A stretch of DNA of 64,000 nt from Streptococcus sp. WB01_FAA12 (GCF_012843315.1 NZ_JABAEX010000002.1:111697-175696), one strand, 5' to 3'. Counted from the first letter of the stretch, positions 9,413-18,646 are shown. Notes: a model not told the origin generated them from the letters alone. Numbers and translations are program-made.

Positions 9413-9438
9413 AAAATCCACTCAACTGAGTGGATTTT
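9413..9438. terminator. Bidirectional terminator between CPBP protease and uraA
   Basis: AAAATCCACTCA / TGAGTGGATTTT stem, with A-run before and T-run after, so usable in both directions between converging genes. Confidence 0.85.
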
Positions 9439-9452
9439 GTCTATATAGATGA

Positions 9453-10736
9453 CTAGTCTTTGTTTTCGTATGGTAAGATCAGGTTTAAGATGATACCTGT
9501 CATAGCTGATAGGGCAGTACCTGAAAGGGTAACTGGTCCTACTTTGAGGATGGCTCCACCAAGTCCAAGAACCAACATAGCGCTAGCAATGATGAGGTTA
9601 CGCATTTGACTGAAATCAACGCGCTCCTTGATCAAGACTTTCAAACCGTTGCTGGCGATAACTCCGTAGAGAAGGATAGACATCCCACCAAGTACAGCAC
9701 TAGGGATTGTTGAGATCAAGGCAGTGAATTTACCAAGGAAACTAAGGGCGATGGCAATAAAGGCTGCGTTACGAATAACGGAGACAGAAGCGATACGAGT
9801 CATACCGATAACTCCTGTATTTTCGCCGTAAGTCGTATTGGCTGGTCCACCGAGGAAAGCAGATACAGATGTTGCAATACCGTCACCAAGAAGAGTACGG
9901 TGAAGACCTGGCTCTTTCAGGAACTGACGTCCACAGATTTGGCTTAGGACGGTATGGTCACCGATGTGTTCTGAAATGGTTACGATAGCGATTGGCAAGA
10001 TGGCGATTGTTTCAGGACCGAAGTAGAGGTTATACTCTTTGAAGGCTCCGCCTGTACTAAATGGTAAGTAGAAACCAGGGATTTCAAACCAGTTAGCTTC
10101 TAGGACTGGTGTAAAGTCAACCAAGCCAAGTGTTACTGCGAAGATGTAGCCACCGATGATGGCAAAGAGGAAAGGAATGATACGAAGGAAGCCTTTTCCT
10201 TTTGTATTGATAAAAGCAGCGATCAAGAATGTAACAACAGCTACAAGTGCATTTTTCCAGTTTCCATCTGCTACAAGTCCAGCGTTCGTAACAGCTGAAT
10301 TTGCCAGTCCAAGACCGATAACGATGATCATAGGTCCAATAATGATTGGTGGTAAGAGTTTATCGATCCATTTTGTACCTGCAAAACGAACACTTGCAGC
10401 CACAAGGACATAAACCAAACCAGTCAGGATAACCCCTGTTTGAGCAGCCGATACATCGCCACCCATCTCTTTCATAGCTAGAGACATGGCCGTGATAAAG
10501 GCGAAGGATGATCCGAGATAGACTGGAACTTTAAAACCAGTCGAAATCATGTAGATGAGTGTCCCAACGCCTGATGCAAAAAGGGCAACAGATACAGGCA
10601 TTCCCAAAATTAAGGGAACGAGAATGGTTGCACCAAACATGGCAAAAACGTGCTGGAAGCTTAAAAGAATCCCTTTACCAGCTGAAGGACGTTGGTCAAC
10701 GTCTAGTAACAAATCAATAGTTGATTCTTGTTTCAT
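9453..10736 (-). CDS. uraA: Uracil permease (NCS2/UraA)
   Basis: Proton-coupled uracil importer for pyrimidine salvage, NCS2 family. The product of 427 residues has about 12-14 hydrophobic helices and family motifs such as GSSFAFI in the first half, and GPANTTYGENTGV, which contains the QxExxGxT-like substrate signature region. The start is placed at 10736 (MKQEST), with GTGAGG seven nt upstream; a longer reading from 10772 would run back into the attenuator terminator and is unlikely. The gene is preceded by a PyrR-type attenuator, so it should be repressed when UMP is high, together with the pyr genes at 17-23 kb. Confidence 0.95.
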   Translation of the reverse strand: MKQESTIDLLLDVDQRPSAGKGILLSFQHVFAMFGATILVPLILGMPVSVALFASGVGTLIYMISTGFKVPVYLGSSFAFITAMSLAMKEMGGDVSAAQTGVILTGLVYVLVAASVRFAGTKWIDKLLPPIIIGPMIIVIGLGLANSAVTNAGLVADGNWKNALVAVVTFLIAAFINTKGKGFLRIIPFLFAIIGGYIFAVTLGLVDFTPVLEANWFEIPGFYLPFSTGGAFKEYNLYFGPETIAILPIAIVTISEHIGDHTVLSQICGRQFLKEPGLHRTLLGDGIATSVSAFLGGPANTTYGENTGVIGMTRIASVSVIRNAAFIAIALSFLGKFTALISTIPSAVLGGMSILLYGVIASNGLKVLIKERVDFSQMRNLIIASAMLVLGLGGAILKVGPVTLSGTALSAMTGIILNLILPYENKD

Positions 10737-10758
10737 ATAAACCTCACTTTTGGGCATC

Positions 10759-10878
10759 AAAAAAGAGCCCATTATTTTACAGCAATAGGCTCTCAGAGTA
10801 AGACTTCTTTAAAAAAAGATTATTCCATTCTTAAAGAACTTCATATATTTCTGCGTCTTCGTCACCTCACGGGATGAC
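10759..10878 (-). promoter_or_regulatory. PyrR attenuator leader of uraA
   Basis: Read on minus: a binding hairpin GTCATCCCGTGAGGTGAC (10861-10878) with the CCCGTGAGG loop typical of PyrR sites, an intervening antiterminator region, then the terminator GAGCCTATT...AATGGGCTC followed by T6 (10759-10793). PyrR-UMP binding to the first hairpin would favour the terminator. The same loop occurs before pyrR and carB in this window. Confidence 0.88.
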
Positions 10879-10900
10879 ATTAAAAACCTTTGCTTAGGAT

Positions 10901-10929
10901 AGTATAGCAGAAAAAATTCGTTTTGTAAA
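10901..10929 (-). promoter_or_regulatory. uraA promoter
   Basis: On minus: TTTACA (10924-10929), 17-nt spacer, TGCTATACT extended -10 (TATACT at 10901-10906). The -35 lies inside the first palindrome of the adjacent tandem repeat. Confidence 0.75.
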
Positions 10930-11079
10930 CGAATTTTTCCCGAGCCTAGAAATAAAAGAGCGAGGAATGATTTTGTAAATCATTTTTTCCCGAGCCTAAA
11001 AATGTAAGAGCGAGGAATGATTTTGTAAATCATTTTTTCCCGAGCCCAGAAATGCAAGAGCGAGGTTGATTTTGTAAAT
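10911..11079. repeat. 50-bp tandem repeat with palindromes, between uraA and rsmG
   Basis: Three units start CCCGAGCC at 10939, 10989 and 11039 (exact 50-nt spacing), each reading CCCGAGCC-YARAAATRNAAG-AGCGAGG. Between and around them are palindromes built on TTTTGTAAA: TTCGTTTTGTAAACGAA, then two copies of ATGATTTTGTAAATCAT, then a degenerate copy. On the plus strand two of the palindromes are followed by T6, like terminators. A related single unit (CCCGAGCCTTAAAAT...GGCGAGG) follows rpmA at 51004. It is not a known BOX or RUP element as far as I can tell. Confidence 0.85.
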
Positions 11080-11095
11080 TTTTTTACTAAAAAAA

Positions 11096-11809
11096 TTAAA
11101 GCGGGCGTTTGTTGGGCATGCCAGCCTTTCTTGGGTACTTGTTAGGCGTCTCCTTTTTCTTTTCGACGACAGTGATGTAGCGCGGATCTCCATTTGGCAG
11201 AGCATAGCTGAGGTTGTCCTCTACCTTGCTAAAGAGGAGGTTGAGAGCGTTCTTGGCTTCTAGCAATTCCTCGGGCGCATTGCTGGCCTTGAGTGCCAAT
11301 AGTTTTCCACCGACTTTAAGATAGGGAATGGTCAGTTCAGACAAAACCTGCATGCGAGCAACCGCACGAGCTGTTACTATATCAAACTGGGCGCGGAAGT
11401 TCTTGTCTTGGGCAAAATCTTCTGCACGCCCATGGTAGAAGTGAACACCATCCAAATCCAGCTCTTGAGCTAAAAGTTGAAGGAAGTTGATGCGCTTATT
11501 GAGCGAATCGATGATGGTCACATCTAACTGAGGATAGAGAATTTTCATTGGGAGACTAGGAAATCCTGCCCCAGCCCCGATATCAAGAAGTTTGATAGTT
11601 TCATTTGAAATTAAACCTTGCAGAATGGGTGCAATCGAATCATAAAAATGTTTGAGATAAACTTCTTCTTTATCTGTAATAGCGGTCAGGTTAATCTTTT
11701 CATTCCACTCCACCAAGAGTTCAAAATACCGTTCAAATTGTTTCTTTTGCTGGTCAGAAAGTGGAAGATTTTGCTCGGCAAGCAAGCTGTAAAATGTTTC
11801 TGGTTTCAT
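11096..11809 (-). CDS. rsmG: 16S rRNA (guanine527-N7)-methyltransferase RsmG
   Basis: SAM-dependent methylation of G527 in the 530 loop of 16S rRNA; loss gives low-level streptomycin resistance in many bacteria. The 237-residue length is standard for the family when started at ATG 11809 (AAGGAA upstream). Visible motifs are KINLTAITD near the N-terminus, the SAM motif [15 protein letters not shown], and VTARAVA. The C-terminal tail is basic ([14 protein letters not shown]), as usual. It is divergent from lemA and upstream of uraA. Confidence 0.96.
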   Translation of the reverse strand: MKPETFYSLLAEQNLPLSDQQKKQFERYFELLVEWNEKINLTAITDKEEVYLKHFYDSIAPILQGLISNETIKLLDIGAGAGFPSLPMKILYPQLDVTIIDSLNKRINFLQLLAQELDLDGVHFYHGRAEDFAQDKNFRAQFDIVTARAVARMQVLSELTIPYLKVGGKLLALKASNAPEELLEAKNALNLLFSKVEDNLSYALPNGDPRYITVVEKKKETPNKYPRKAGMPNKRPL

Positions 11810-11902
11810 AGTAGTTTCCTTCTCTAGTATCATCTTATTTTACCATATTCATTAAAATTTTGATATACTGGTATTAATCTAAAAGCAGAAAGGAATAAGA
11901 TT

Positions 11903-12463
11903 ATGATTTGGATTATTCTTGGAGTTTTGGCTCTTATTGTTATTTTTGTGATTGTTAGCTATAACGGTTTGGTTAAAAATCGTATGCAAACCAAGGAGGC
12001 TTGGAGCCAGATCGATGTTCAGTTGAAGCGTCGTAATGATCTCCTCCCAAACTTGATTGAAACAGTCAAAGGCTATGCGAAATATGAAGGTTCTACCTTG
12101 GAAAAAGTGACAGAACTTCGTAGACAGGTAGCCGCAGCAACCTCGCCAGCTGAAGCTATGAAGGCCAGCGATGCCCTTACTCGCCAAATTTCTGGTATCT
12201 TTGCAGTAGCAGAGAATTACCCAGACTTGAAAGCTAGTGCTAACTTTATCAAATTGCAAGAAGAGTTGACCAATACAGAAAATAAAATTTCTTACTCCCG
12301 CCAACTCTACAACAGTGTTGTCAGCAACTACAATGTAAAACTAGAAAGCTTCCCAAGTAACATCATCGCGGGACTATTTGGCTTTAAAGCTGCAGCCTTC
12401 CTTCAAACACCTGAAGAGGAAAAGGTAGTTCCTAAAGTTGACTTTAGCGGTTTAGGTGACTAA
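11903..12463 (+). CDS. lemA: LemA family protein
   Basis: Small membrane-anchored protein with one N-terminal transmembrane helix (about residues 2-22, [17 protein letters not shown]) and a long helical-bundle domain; function unclear, though it is repeatedly found next to htpX. 186 residues; motifs [36 protein letters not shown] and SRQLYNSVV are typical of the family. The htpX start codon comes 2 nt after its stop, so the two are translationally coupled; together they suggest a membrane-protein quality-control function. Confidence 0.93.
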   Translation: MIWIILGVLALIVIFVIVSYNGLVKNRMQTKEAWSQIDVQLKRRNDLLPNLIETVKGYAKYEGSTLEKVTELRRQVAAATSPAEAMKASDALTRQISGIFAVAENYPDLKASANFIKLQEELTNTENKISYSRQLYNSVVSNYNVKLESFPSNIIAGLFGFKAAAFLQTPEEEKVVPKVDFSGLGD

Positions 12464-12464
12464 G

Positions 12465-13364
12465 ATGTTGTTTGATCAAATTGCAAGCAATAAGCGAAGA
12501 ACATGGATTTTATTACTGGTTTTCTTCCTACTCTTGGCCTTGGTTGGCTATGCGGTTGGCTATCTCTTTATGCGTTCAGGTCTTGGTGGCATGATTATTG
12601 CCTTGATCATCGGCCTTATCTACGCTTTAACCATGATCTTTCAATCGACAGAGATTGTCATGTCTATGAATGGGGCGCGTGAGGTTGATGAGCAAACGGC
12701 ACCAGACCTCTACCATGTAGTGGAAGATATGGCCATGGTCGCTCAGATTCCTATGCCGCGTGTTTTCATCATTGAAGATTCTTCTTTAAATGCTTTTGCA
12801 ACAGGTTCCAACCCTCAGAATGCGGCAGTTGCGGCCACTTCGGGTCTCCTAGCAATTATGAATCGTGAGGAGCTGGAAGCTGTTATGGGTCATGAAATCA
12901 GTCATATCCGAAACTATGATATCCGCATTTCGACTATTGCTGTAGCGCTCGCTAGTGCCATTACCCTTCTGTCTAGTATGGCAGGTCGTATGATGTGGTG
13001 GGGAGGCGCTGGTCAAAGACGAAGTGACGACGATCGCGATGGAAATGGTTTGGAGATTATCATGCTTGTCATCTCTCTCCTAGCCATTGTTCTGGCGCCT
13101 CTCGCTGCAACCTTGGTGCAATTAGCCATTTCCCGTCAGCGAGAATTTTTAGCGGATGCATCCAGTGTGGAGCTGACTCGCAATCCTCAAGGGATGATCA
13201 ATGCCTTGCGCAAGTTGGATAATAGCGAGCCCATGCATCACAACGTTGATGATGCCAGCAGCGCTCTTTACATCAATGATCCCAAGAAAGGTGGCGGACT
13301 TCAAAAACTCTTTTATACCCACCCACCTATCTCAGAACGAATCGAACGCTTGAAACAAATGTAA
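12465..13364 (+). CDS. htpX: Membrane zinc metalloprotease HtpX
   Basis: M48-family protease acting on misfolded membrane proteins. 299 residues from ATG 12465 (the GTG at 12456 lies inside lemA). Two N-terminal transmembrane helices (residues 15-60), zinc motif HEISH in [11 protein letters not shown] with the downstream Glu ligand in [13 protein letters not shown], and two more hydrophobic helices between them. Start is 2 nt after the lemA stop. Ends at a strong terminator. Confidence 0.95.
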   Translation: MLFDQIASNKRRTWILLLVFFLLLALVGYAVGYLFMRSGLGGMIIALIIGLIYALTMIFQSTEIVMSMNGAREVDEQTAPDLYHVVEDMAMVAQIPMPRVFIIEDSSLNAFATGSNPQNAAVAATSGLLAIMNREELEAVMGHEISHIRNYDIRISTIAVALASAITLLSSMAGRMMWWGGAGQRRSDDDRDGNGLEIIMLVISLLAIVLAPLAATLVQLAISRQREFLADASSVELTRNPQGMINALRKLDNSEPMHHNVDDASSALYINDPKKGGGLQKLFYTHPPISERIERLKQM

Positions 13365-13366
13365 AC

Positions 13367-13394
13367 AAAATCCAGAGAAGTTTCTCTGGATTTT
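13367..13394. terminator. Terminator between htpX and ABC-F gene
   Basis: AAAATCCAGAGAA / TTCTCTGGATTTT; A- and T-rich flanks allow use from both converging genes. Confidence 0.88.
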
Positions 13395-13409
13395 TGCCAT
13401 GTTCAAAAG

Positions 13410-14936
13410 TTATAAATCTTGTAAATCGACGACTTCCAAACCATTTTCTGTCAAACGATAGATACTCGTACAGACCTCCTTTAAGAAGCGTCTGTCATGC
13501 GAAACAGTGATCAGACCGCCGGGATAAGAGGCAAAGAGTTTTCTGATTTCGGGTTGAGAAGTAGGAGAAAAGTTTCGTGTGGGTTCATCGAGAAGGAGAA
13601 AGTTTGGTTTGCGTAGAACTAAATCCAAAAGAAGCAGTTTTCCCTGTTGACCACCAGATAAGGAACGAATCTGGTGTTGCATCTCTGAATAACTGAAATT
13701 GAGACTGGCTAAGTGGGATTGGATTTTCTGTAGTTCCTCTTTTTCTCCAGTTTGGCTGAGGTAGGCTACTGGAGATAAATCCAATTGCAGTTTTTTATGG
13801 TAATCTTGTGGCATAAAACCAAGGGAAATTTCTCTTTTGTCGCTTAGCAGTTGCTGTAACTTGTCTAACAGGGTCGATTTCCCAATACCATTAGGCCCGA
13901 TGATACCGATTTTTTCTTGGCCACGGACAGTGAGTTGCAACTCCTGAGCTAAAATGCGCTCGCCAATGGACAACTTTTCCTTTTCTAGTTGGATTAAGAC
14001 TTTAGAAGCCGCTAATGGTTGGATATCTGAGAAGAAGAGTTGGATTTGTTCCTCTTCAAGTGGCTTTTGTGTCATGGACTGAGCTGCCTTTTCGTAGCGT
14101 TTTTCTTGAGAGAGAACATTTTTCATCTTTTTAGCCAATAGGCGACCGGCAACATCATTTTTAGTGTTACGTAAGGCATTTTCTACATTTTGCTTGACGC
14201 GGCGATGCTTTTCCATGGTTTTGTCATAGGCTCGTTGGTCGTTAGCAGCTTGCTGGCTTTGTCTGGCAAAACTAGCCTTCCTCTGGTCACTATAGCTATC
14301 GTAGTCTAAATGCTCTACAAGCGTTTCCGCTTCTTTCCGATGCTTGACCAGTCGCAAGTGGACAATAGTATCTGCCGTTTGAGAGAGAAAGTCTTCATCA
14401 TGGGAAATGAAAATAACAGTTTGCCTAATCTTTTGAATCTGACCTTTTAGCCAATCAACCGTCTCAAGGTCTAGGTCATTTGAAGGTTCATCTAAAAATA
14501 GAATTTCAAAAGGTTTTGCTAACTCGTGGATGAGCTGAATTTTTAAAGCTTCGCCCCCCGATAGACTGCCAATCTTTTGCTCACTAGCGAAGCGATCACT
14601 ATTAAAATGCAACTCCTCAGCCAAACGATAGAGGATACTGTAGTCTAAATCAGTAGACTCTAAAAAGAAGTAATCGTGTAGAGTTCTATTTTTTAGCTCC
14701 TCAGGTAACTTTTGAGGAATGTAGGCCAGTGACTGAAGGTCAGACTGGATGTCTCCCTTGATAGTGAAATCAGGTAATGCTTCCCCCATTAAAGCTCGTA
14801 GCAAGGTTGATTTGCCATTTCCTTCTTCACCAATAATAGCAACCTTTTCCCCGTCTTGGATAGTCATGGTTAGGTTAGAAACAAGCTCTCGTAGATCTTT
14901 GTTTTGTGTGATGGTCAGATGATTGATTTTTATCAT
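13410..14936 (-). CDS. ABC-F family ATPase (possible ribosome-protection/antibiotic resistance type)
   Basis: Soluble protein of 508 residues with two ABC ATPase domains and no membrane segments, the ABC-F layout. N-terminal domain: Walker A GEEGNGKST, signature SLSGGEALK, Walker B ILFLDEPSNDLD. A basic, helical linker lies between (about residues 200-300). C-terminal domain: GPNGIGKST, SLSGGQQGK, LLLDEPTRNFSP. The second domain has RNFSP in place of the usual NHLD after the Walker B, a form I associate with Lsa/Vga-like antibiotic-resistance ABC-F proteins (from memory). Start ATG 14936 has AAAGGG about 8 nt upstream. The leader has a three-codon uORF and a terminator hairpin directly before the gene, supporting drug-inducible expression. 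Substrate drug unknown. Confidence 0.85.
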   Translation of the reverse strand: MIKINHLTITQNKDLRELVSNLTMTIQDGEKVAIIGEEGNGKSTLLRALMGEALPDFTIKGDIQSDLQSLAYIPQKLPEELKNRTLHDYFFLESTDLDYSILYRLAEELHFNSDRFASEQKIGSLSGGEALKIQLIHELAKPFEILFLDEPSNDLDLETVDWLKGQIQKIRQTVIFISHDEDFLSQTADTIVHLRLVKHRKEAETLVEHLDYDSYSDQRKASFARQSQQAANDQRAYDKTMEKHRRVKQNVENALRNTKNDVAGRLLAKKMKNVLSQEKRYEKAAQSMTQKPLEEEQIQLFFSDIQPLAASKVLIQLEKEKLSIGERILAQELQLTVRGQEKIGIIGPNGIGKSTLLDKLQQLLSDKREISLGFMPQDYHKKLQLDLSPVAYLSQTGEKEELQKIQSHLASLNFSYSEMQHQIRSLSGGQQGKLLLLDLVLRKPNFLLLDEPTRNFSPTSQPEIRKLFASYPGGLITVSHDRRFLKEVCTSIYRLTENGLEVVDLQDL

Positions 14937-14972
14937 ATTGTTGCCCTTTCTAGAATGTCCATTGTGCATAAC

Positions 14973-15000
14973 AAAAAGCTCTACTTTACCTAGTAGAGCT
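14973..15000 (-). terminator. Attenuator terminator directly upstream of the ABC-F gene
   Basis: On minus AGCTCTACT...AGTAGAGCT with a six-base loop and T5, ending 37 nt before the start codon and about 240 nt downstream of the promoter, so it would stop most transcripts before the gene unless antitermination occurs. Confidence 0.8.
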
Positions 15001-15035
15001 AGTATTTTATGTCAAAAAACTCTATTCTCCTCACT

Positions 15036-15111
15036 GAAAATCCCATCAAACTAGTTCAGTCTAACCCTATCCAACCCAAGAGGAGCATAGCTTTCTAGTT
15101 TTTTGATTTTC
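15036..15111 (-). repeat. Imperfect inverted repeat (BOX-like) inside the ABC-F leader
   Basis: Arms GAAAATCAAAAAACTAG and CTAGTTTGATGGGATTTTC (minus strand) can form a long hairpin. The left arm with its AAGCTA continuation resembles the boxA part of the pneumococcal BOX repeat (GAAAATCAAAGAGCAAACTAGGAAGCTA, from memory, written here only as resemblance). It may be a degenerate BOX reused in the attenuator. Confidence 0.45.
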
Positions 15112-15207
15112 AAAGTGGATAAAGCACTAGATGATCTAGTACAAAAAGAGCATGCAAAAAGAGACAAAAACACGATCTACTAAATAAAGTTTCTTTATTT
15201 GATAGAC

Positions 15208-15219
15208 TTAGTTGTTCAT
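15208..15219 (-). CDS. Three-codon leader peptide uORF (Met-Asn-Asn)
   Basis: ATG AAC AAC TAA on the minus strand, 30 nt downstream of the promoter -10, preceded by GGAGG and GGGAG ribosome-site sequences (GGAGGTAAGGGAGAC-ATG). Immediately after it comes a 15-bp hairpin (AAATAAAG/CTTTATTT core, about 15177-15207). Very short uORFs that stall drug-bound ribosomes are established for other ABC-F genes (for example vmlR, lmo0919, msrD leaders). A coding role for MNN itself is not expected. Confidence 0.7.
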   Translation of the reverse strand: MNN

Positions 15220-15250
15220 GTCTCCCTTACCTCCGAGTATTAGTACCTCT

Positions 15251-15279
15251 ATCCTATACCTTTCAGGAAATTTTGTCAA
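15251..15279 (-). promoter_or_regulatory. Promoter of ABC-F gene and its leader
   Basis: On minus: perfect TTGACA (15274-15279), 17-nt spacer, TAGGAT (15251-15256). Confidence 0.75.
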
Positions 15280-15302
15280 TAGAAAACAAGTAATTTCAAG
15301 AT

Positions 15303-15632
15303 CTAAAATCCAAAAACAGGTCCATAGAGAGTCAGTACGTGTTTGACATGCTCGTAATGGAACTTATCATAGTTGCGCCAAGCGGTGCGTGCTTGGTCGT
15401 TTAGTTTTAGGCTCCCCAGTCCAATCAGAAGACTGGTACGTTGGTAAAATTTCTCAAGGTCGATTAAGATACTATTGTCAAGCTTTTCCGCTTTTTTAAG
15501 TTCCTTGAGAGTGCTGTTCAGCAGTTCTTGTAGACGGAAATCATCGGCTGTACTTTGTTTGCAGTTTTGGTAGCTTTTATTTAACTCGGATAGGAGTTGG
15601 TAAGCTTCGTTGATTAGTATTTTGTCTTCCAT
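15303..15632 (-). CDS. Small helical protein, possibly bacteriocin-immunity-like
   Basis: I do not recognise this 109-residue protein with certainty. It is highly charged, predicted all-helical without a signal peptide or membrane segment (MEDKILINEAYQLLSELN...), the size and character of enterocin A-type immunity proteins, but that match rests on general appearance only. It has its own promoter: on minus ATGACA (15693-15698), 17-nt spacer, extended -10 TGCTATACT (15670-15675), and an AGGATG ribosome region before ATG 15632. It lies between the ABC-F gene and yceD, a position also held by an uncharacterised gene in pneumococcus as I recall. Confidence 0.7.
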   Translation of the reverse strand: MEDKILINEAYQLLSELNKSYQNCKQSTADDFRLQELLNSTLKELKKAEKLDNSILIDLEKFYQRTSLLIGLGSLKLNDQARTAWRNYDKFHYEHVKHVLTLYGPVFGF

Positions 15633-15669
15633 ATGAGCATCCTCCTTGCTCTGATGTATTCTTGCCTAT

Positions 15670-15698
15670 AGTATAGCACTAAACAGAAAATATGTCAT
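15670..15698 (-). promoter_or_regulatory. Promoter of the 109-residue protein gene
   Basis: Minus strand ATGACA - 17 nt - TATACT with TG extension. Confidence 0.6.
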
Positions 15699-15743
15699 AG
15701 TAAATATGTTAAAAACGAGATTTTAATATCAAGGTTTGGGAGG

Positions 15744-15771
15744 CTGACTTATAGCCTTTTCATGGTATAAT
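15744..15771 (+). promoter_or_regulatory. Promoter of yceD-nth
   Basis: CTGACT (15744-15749), 16-nt spacer, extended -10 TGGTATAAT (TATAAT 15766-15771). Confidence 0.65.
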
Positions 15772-15799
15772 CAAGTGAGTACATCTTTATGGAGGAAAT

Positions 15800-16342
15800 A
15801 TGAAGTTAAATATTCAAGAAATTCGTAAGCAGCCTGAAGGTCTACACTTTGAACAAGCTTTAGACCTGGCAGCAGACTTGCGTAAACGAAATCAAGAGAT
15901 TTTAGATGTCAAAGATATCCTTGCTGTGGGGAAGGTGCAGTACGAAGAGCGTCTGTATTTCTTAGACTATCAGTTGTCATATACCATTGTTCTTGCTTCC
16001 AGCCGCAGTATGGAACCAGTTGAGTTGTCTGAATCTTATCCAGTTACAGAGGTCTTCATGGAAGGAGCAACCAATCAACTAGACCAAGAAGTTTTAGATG
16101 ATGACTTGGTCTTGCCTATCGAAAATGGGGAAATCGACCTTGCTGAGAGCGTAGCAGATAATATCTTGCTAAACATTCCAATCAAAGTCTTGACGGCAGA
16201 AGAAGAGGCGGGACAAGGTTTTGTGTCAGGGAATGACTGGCAAATCATGACTGAGGAAGAATACCAGGCCCAACAAGCAGTCAAGAAAGAAGAAAATAGT
16301 CCTTTTGCAGGTTTACAAGGACTATTTAATGGAGACGAGTAG
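15800..16342 (+). CDS. yceD: YceD/DUF177 family protein
   Basis: Acidic cytoplasmic protein of 180 residues, DUF177 (YceD). The family is tied to 23S rRNA maturation and often sits upstream of rpmF, but here it precedes nth without a gap (next ATG follows the TAG directly). Recognised by VGKVQYEERLYFLDYQLSY and SESYPVTEVF in the middle and the acidic segments PIENGEIDLAESVADNILL and LTAEEEAG in the C-terminal half. A GGAGG ribosome site precedes ATG 15800. Confidence 0.88.
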   Translation: MKLNIQEIRKQPEGLHFEQALDLAADLRKRNQEILDVKDILAVGKVQYEERLYFLDYQLSYTIVLASSRSMEPVELSESYPVTEVFMEGATNQLDQEVLDDDLVLPIENGEIDLAESVADNILLNIPIKVLTAEEEAGQGFVSGNDWQIMTEEEYQAQQAVKKEENSPFAGLQGLFNGDE

Positions 16343-16972
16343 ATGGTTTTATCCAAGAAACGTGCTCGTCATGTCATAGAGGAAATCATTGCCCTTTTCC
16401 CAGATGCGAAACCCAGCCTTGATTTTACCAATCATTTTGAACTCTTGGTTGCAGTGATGTTGTCAGCCCAGACGACAGATGCAGCGGTCAATAAGGCCAC
16501 ACCAGGTCTCTTTGCAGCCTTTCCAACGCCTCAAGCCATGTCTGTCGCGACTGAAAGTGAAATTGCCTCACACATTTCCCGTCTAGGACTTTATCGCAAT
16601 AAAGCTAAATTTCTTAAAAAATGTGCCCAGCAGTTACTAGACGATTTTAATGGTCAAGTGCCTCAGACTCGAGAGGAATTAGAAAGCCTAGCAGGTGTTG
16701 GACGCAAAACAGCCAACGTAGTCATGAGTGTGGGCTTTGGAATTCCAGCATTTGCAGTGGACACTCATGTGGAGCGAATCTGTAAGCATCACGATATCGT
16801 TAAAAAATCAGCTACGCCACTTGAAGTAGAAAAACGTGTCATGGATGTTCTGCCTCCAGAGAAATGGTTGGCAGCCCATCAGGCTATGATTTACTTTGGA
16901 CGGGCTATCTGTCACCCAAAGAACCCAGAATGCGATCACTATCCACAATTATATGATTTTAGTTCGTTATAA
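16343..16972 (+). CDS. nth: Endonuclease III with incomplete Fe-S cysteine set
   Basis: DNA glycosylase/AP lyase that removes oxidised pyrimidines. 209 residues. The helix-hairpin-helix with catalytic lysine is LAGVGRKTANVV and the catalytic aspartate is in AVDTHVERI. The C-terminal [4Fe-4S] loop normally reads C-x6-C-x2-C-x5-C; here the first two cysteines are present (CHPKNPEC) but the third and fourth positions are Tyr and Phe (DHYPQLYDF), so a standard cluster cannot be coordinated. I believe close relatives share this loss. The ATG directly follows the yceD stop. The enzyme core looks intact. Confidence 0.93.
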   Translation: MVLSKKRARHVIEEIIALFPDAKPSLDFTNHFELLVAVMLSAQTTDAAVNKATPGLFAAFPTPQAMSVATESEIASHISRLGLYRNKAKFLKKCAQQLLDDFNGQVPQTREELESLAGVGRKTANVVMSVGFGIPAFAVDTHVERICKHHDIVKKSATPLEVEKRVMDVLPPEKWLAAHQAMIYFGRAICHPKNPECDHYPQLYDFSSL

Positions 16973-16995
16973 GATGAAAATTTTATGTTTTTTTC

Positions 16996-17024
16996 TTGCA
17001 TTGATCCTTTCTTTGTGATATAGT
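16996..17024 (+). promoter_or_regulatory. Promoter of the pyrR operon
   Basis: TTGCAT (16996-17001), 17-nt spacer, TATAGT (17019-17024). Confidence 0.75.
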
Positions 17025-17049
17025 AATAACAATAAAATATTCCTTTAAA

Positions 17050-17702
<653 letters not shown>

Positions 17703-17722
17703 AACACTAAAAGGAGTAAAAA

Positions 17723-18646
17723 ATGTCAGAAAATCAACAAGCTTTGCAACATGTCGTTTCTATGGAAGACCTTACTGTAGAACAAGTAATGAAATTGATT
17801 AAACGAGGAATCGAATTTAAAAACGGAGCGAGTGCTTCTTATGAGGAACAACATATCGTTTCCAACCTTTTCTTTGAAAGTTCAACTCGTACCCACAAAT
17901 CCTTTGAGGTAGCAGAACTGAAACTTGGACTTGATCTTTTGGATTTCGATGTGAAGACCAGTTCAGTGAATAAGGGTGAAACACTCTATGACACGATCTT
18001 GACGCTGTCTGCACTAGGAGTGGATGCCTGTGTCATTCGTCACCCAGAGGTGGACTACTACAGAGAATTGATTGCTAGCCCGACCATCACAACTTCGATT
18101 ATCAATGGTGGGGATGGTTCAGGGCAACACCCTAGCCAAAGTTTGCTTGATTTGATGACAATTTATGAAGAATTTGGACATTTTGAAGGTCTTAAGGTGG
18201 CAATCGCTGGCGACCTAAACCACTCACGGGTAGCTAAGTCTAATATGCAAATCCTTAAACGCTTGGGAGCGGAGCTTTACTTTGCAGGTCCTGAGGAATG
18301 GAGAAGTGAGGAATTTGAACATTACGGTCGCTTTGTATCAATTGATGAGGTGATTGATCAAGTAGATGTTATGATGTTTCTTCGTGTGCAGCATGAACGT
18401 CATGAAATTGTGACAGGATTTTCAAAAGAAAACTACCATATCCAGCATGGTTTGACACAAGAACGCTATGACCGCTTGAAAGAAAAAGCAATCCTCATGC
18501 ACCCAGCTCCAGTCAATCGTGATGTGGAAATCGCTGATCACTTGGTAGAAGCACCGAAATCACGTATTGTTCAGCAAATGACCAACGGTGTCTTTGTCAG
18601 AATGGCAATTTTAGAATCTGTGTTGGCCTATAGAAAAGCAAAATAA
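17723..18646 (+). CDS. pyrB: Aspartate carbamoyltransferase catalytic chain
   Basis: Second step of de novo pyrimidine synthesis: carbamoyl phosphate plus aspartate to N-carbamoylaspartate. 307 residues, the normal size for the unregulated class B/C enzyme (no pyrI nearby). Carbamoyl-phosphate site [31 protein letters not shown] with DGSGQHP before it, and [12 protein letters not shown] at the C-terminal side are all intact. AAAGGAG ribosome site. Confidence 0.97.
   Translation: MSENQQALQHVVSMEDLTVEQVMKLIKRGIEFKNGASASYEEQHIVSNLFFESSTRTHKSFEVAELKLGLDLLDFDVKTSSVNKGETLYDTILTLSALGVDACVIRHPEVDYYRELIASPTITTSIINGGDGSGQHPSQSLLDLMTIYEEFGHFEGLKVAIAGDLNHSRVAKSNMQILKRLGAELYFAGPEEWRSEEFEHYGRFVSIDEVIDQVDVMMFLRVQHERHEIVTGFSKENYHIQHGLTQERYDRLKEKAILMHPAPVNRDVEIADHLVEAPKSRIVQQMTNGVFVRMAILESVLAYRKAK

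Noticed and set aside
10939..11079. CRISPR-like spacing of the 50-bp units
   Set aside because: The sequence between units is itself repeated, so there are no spacers.
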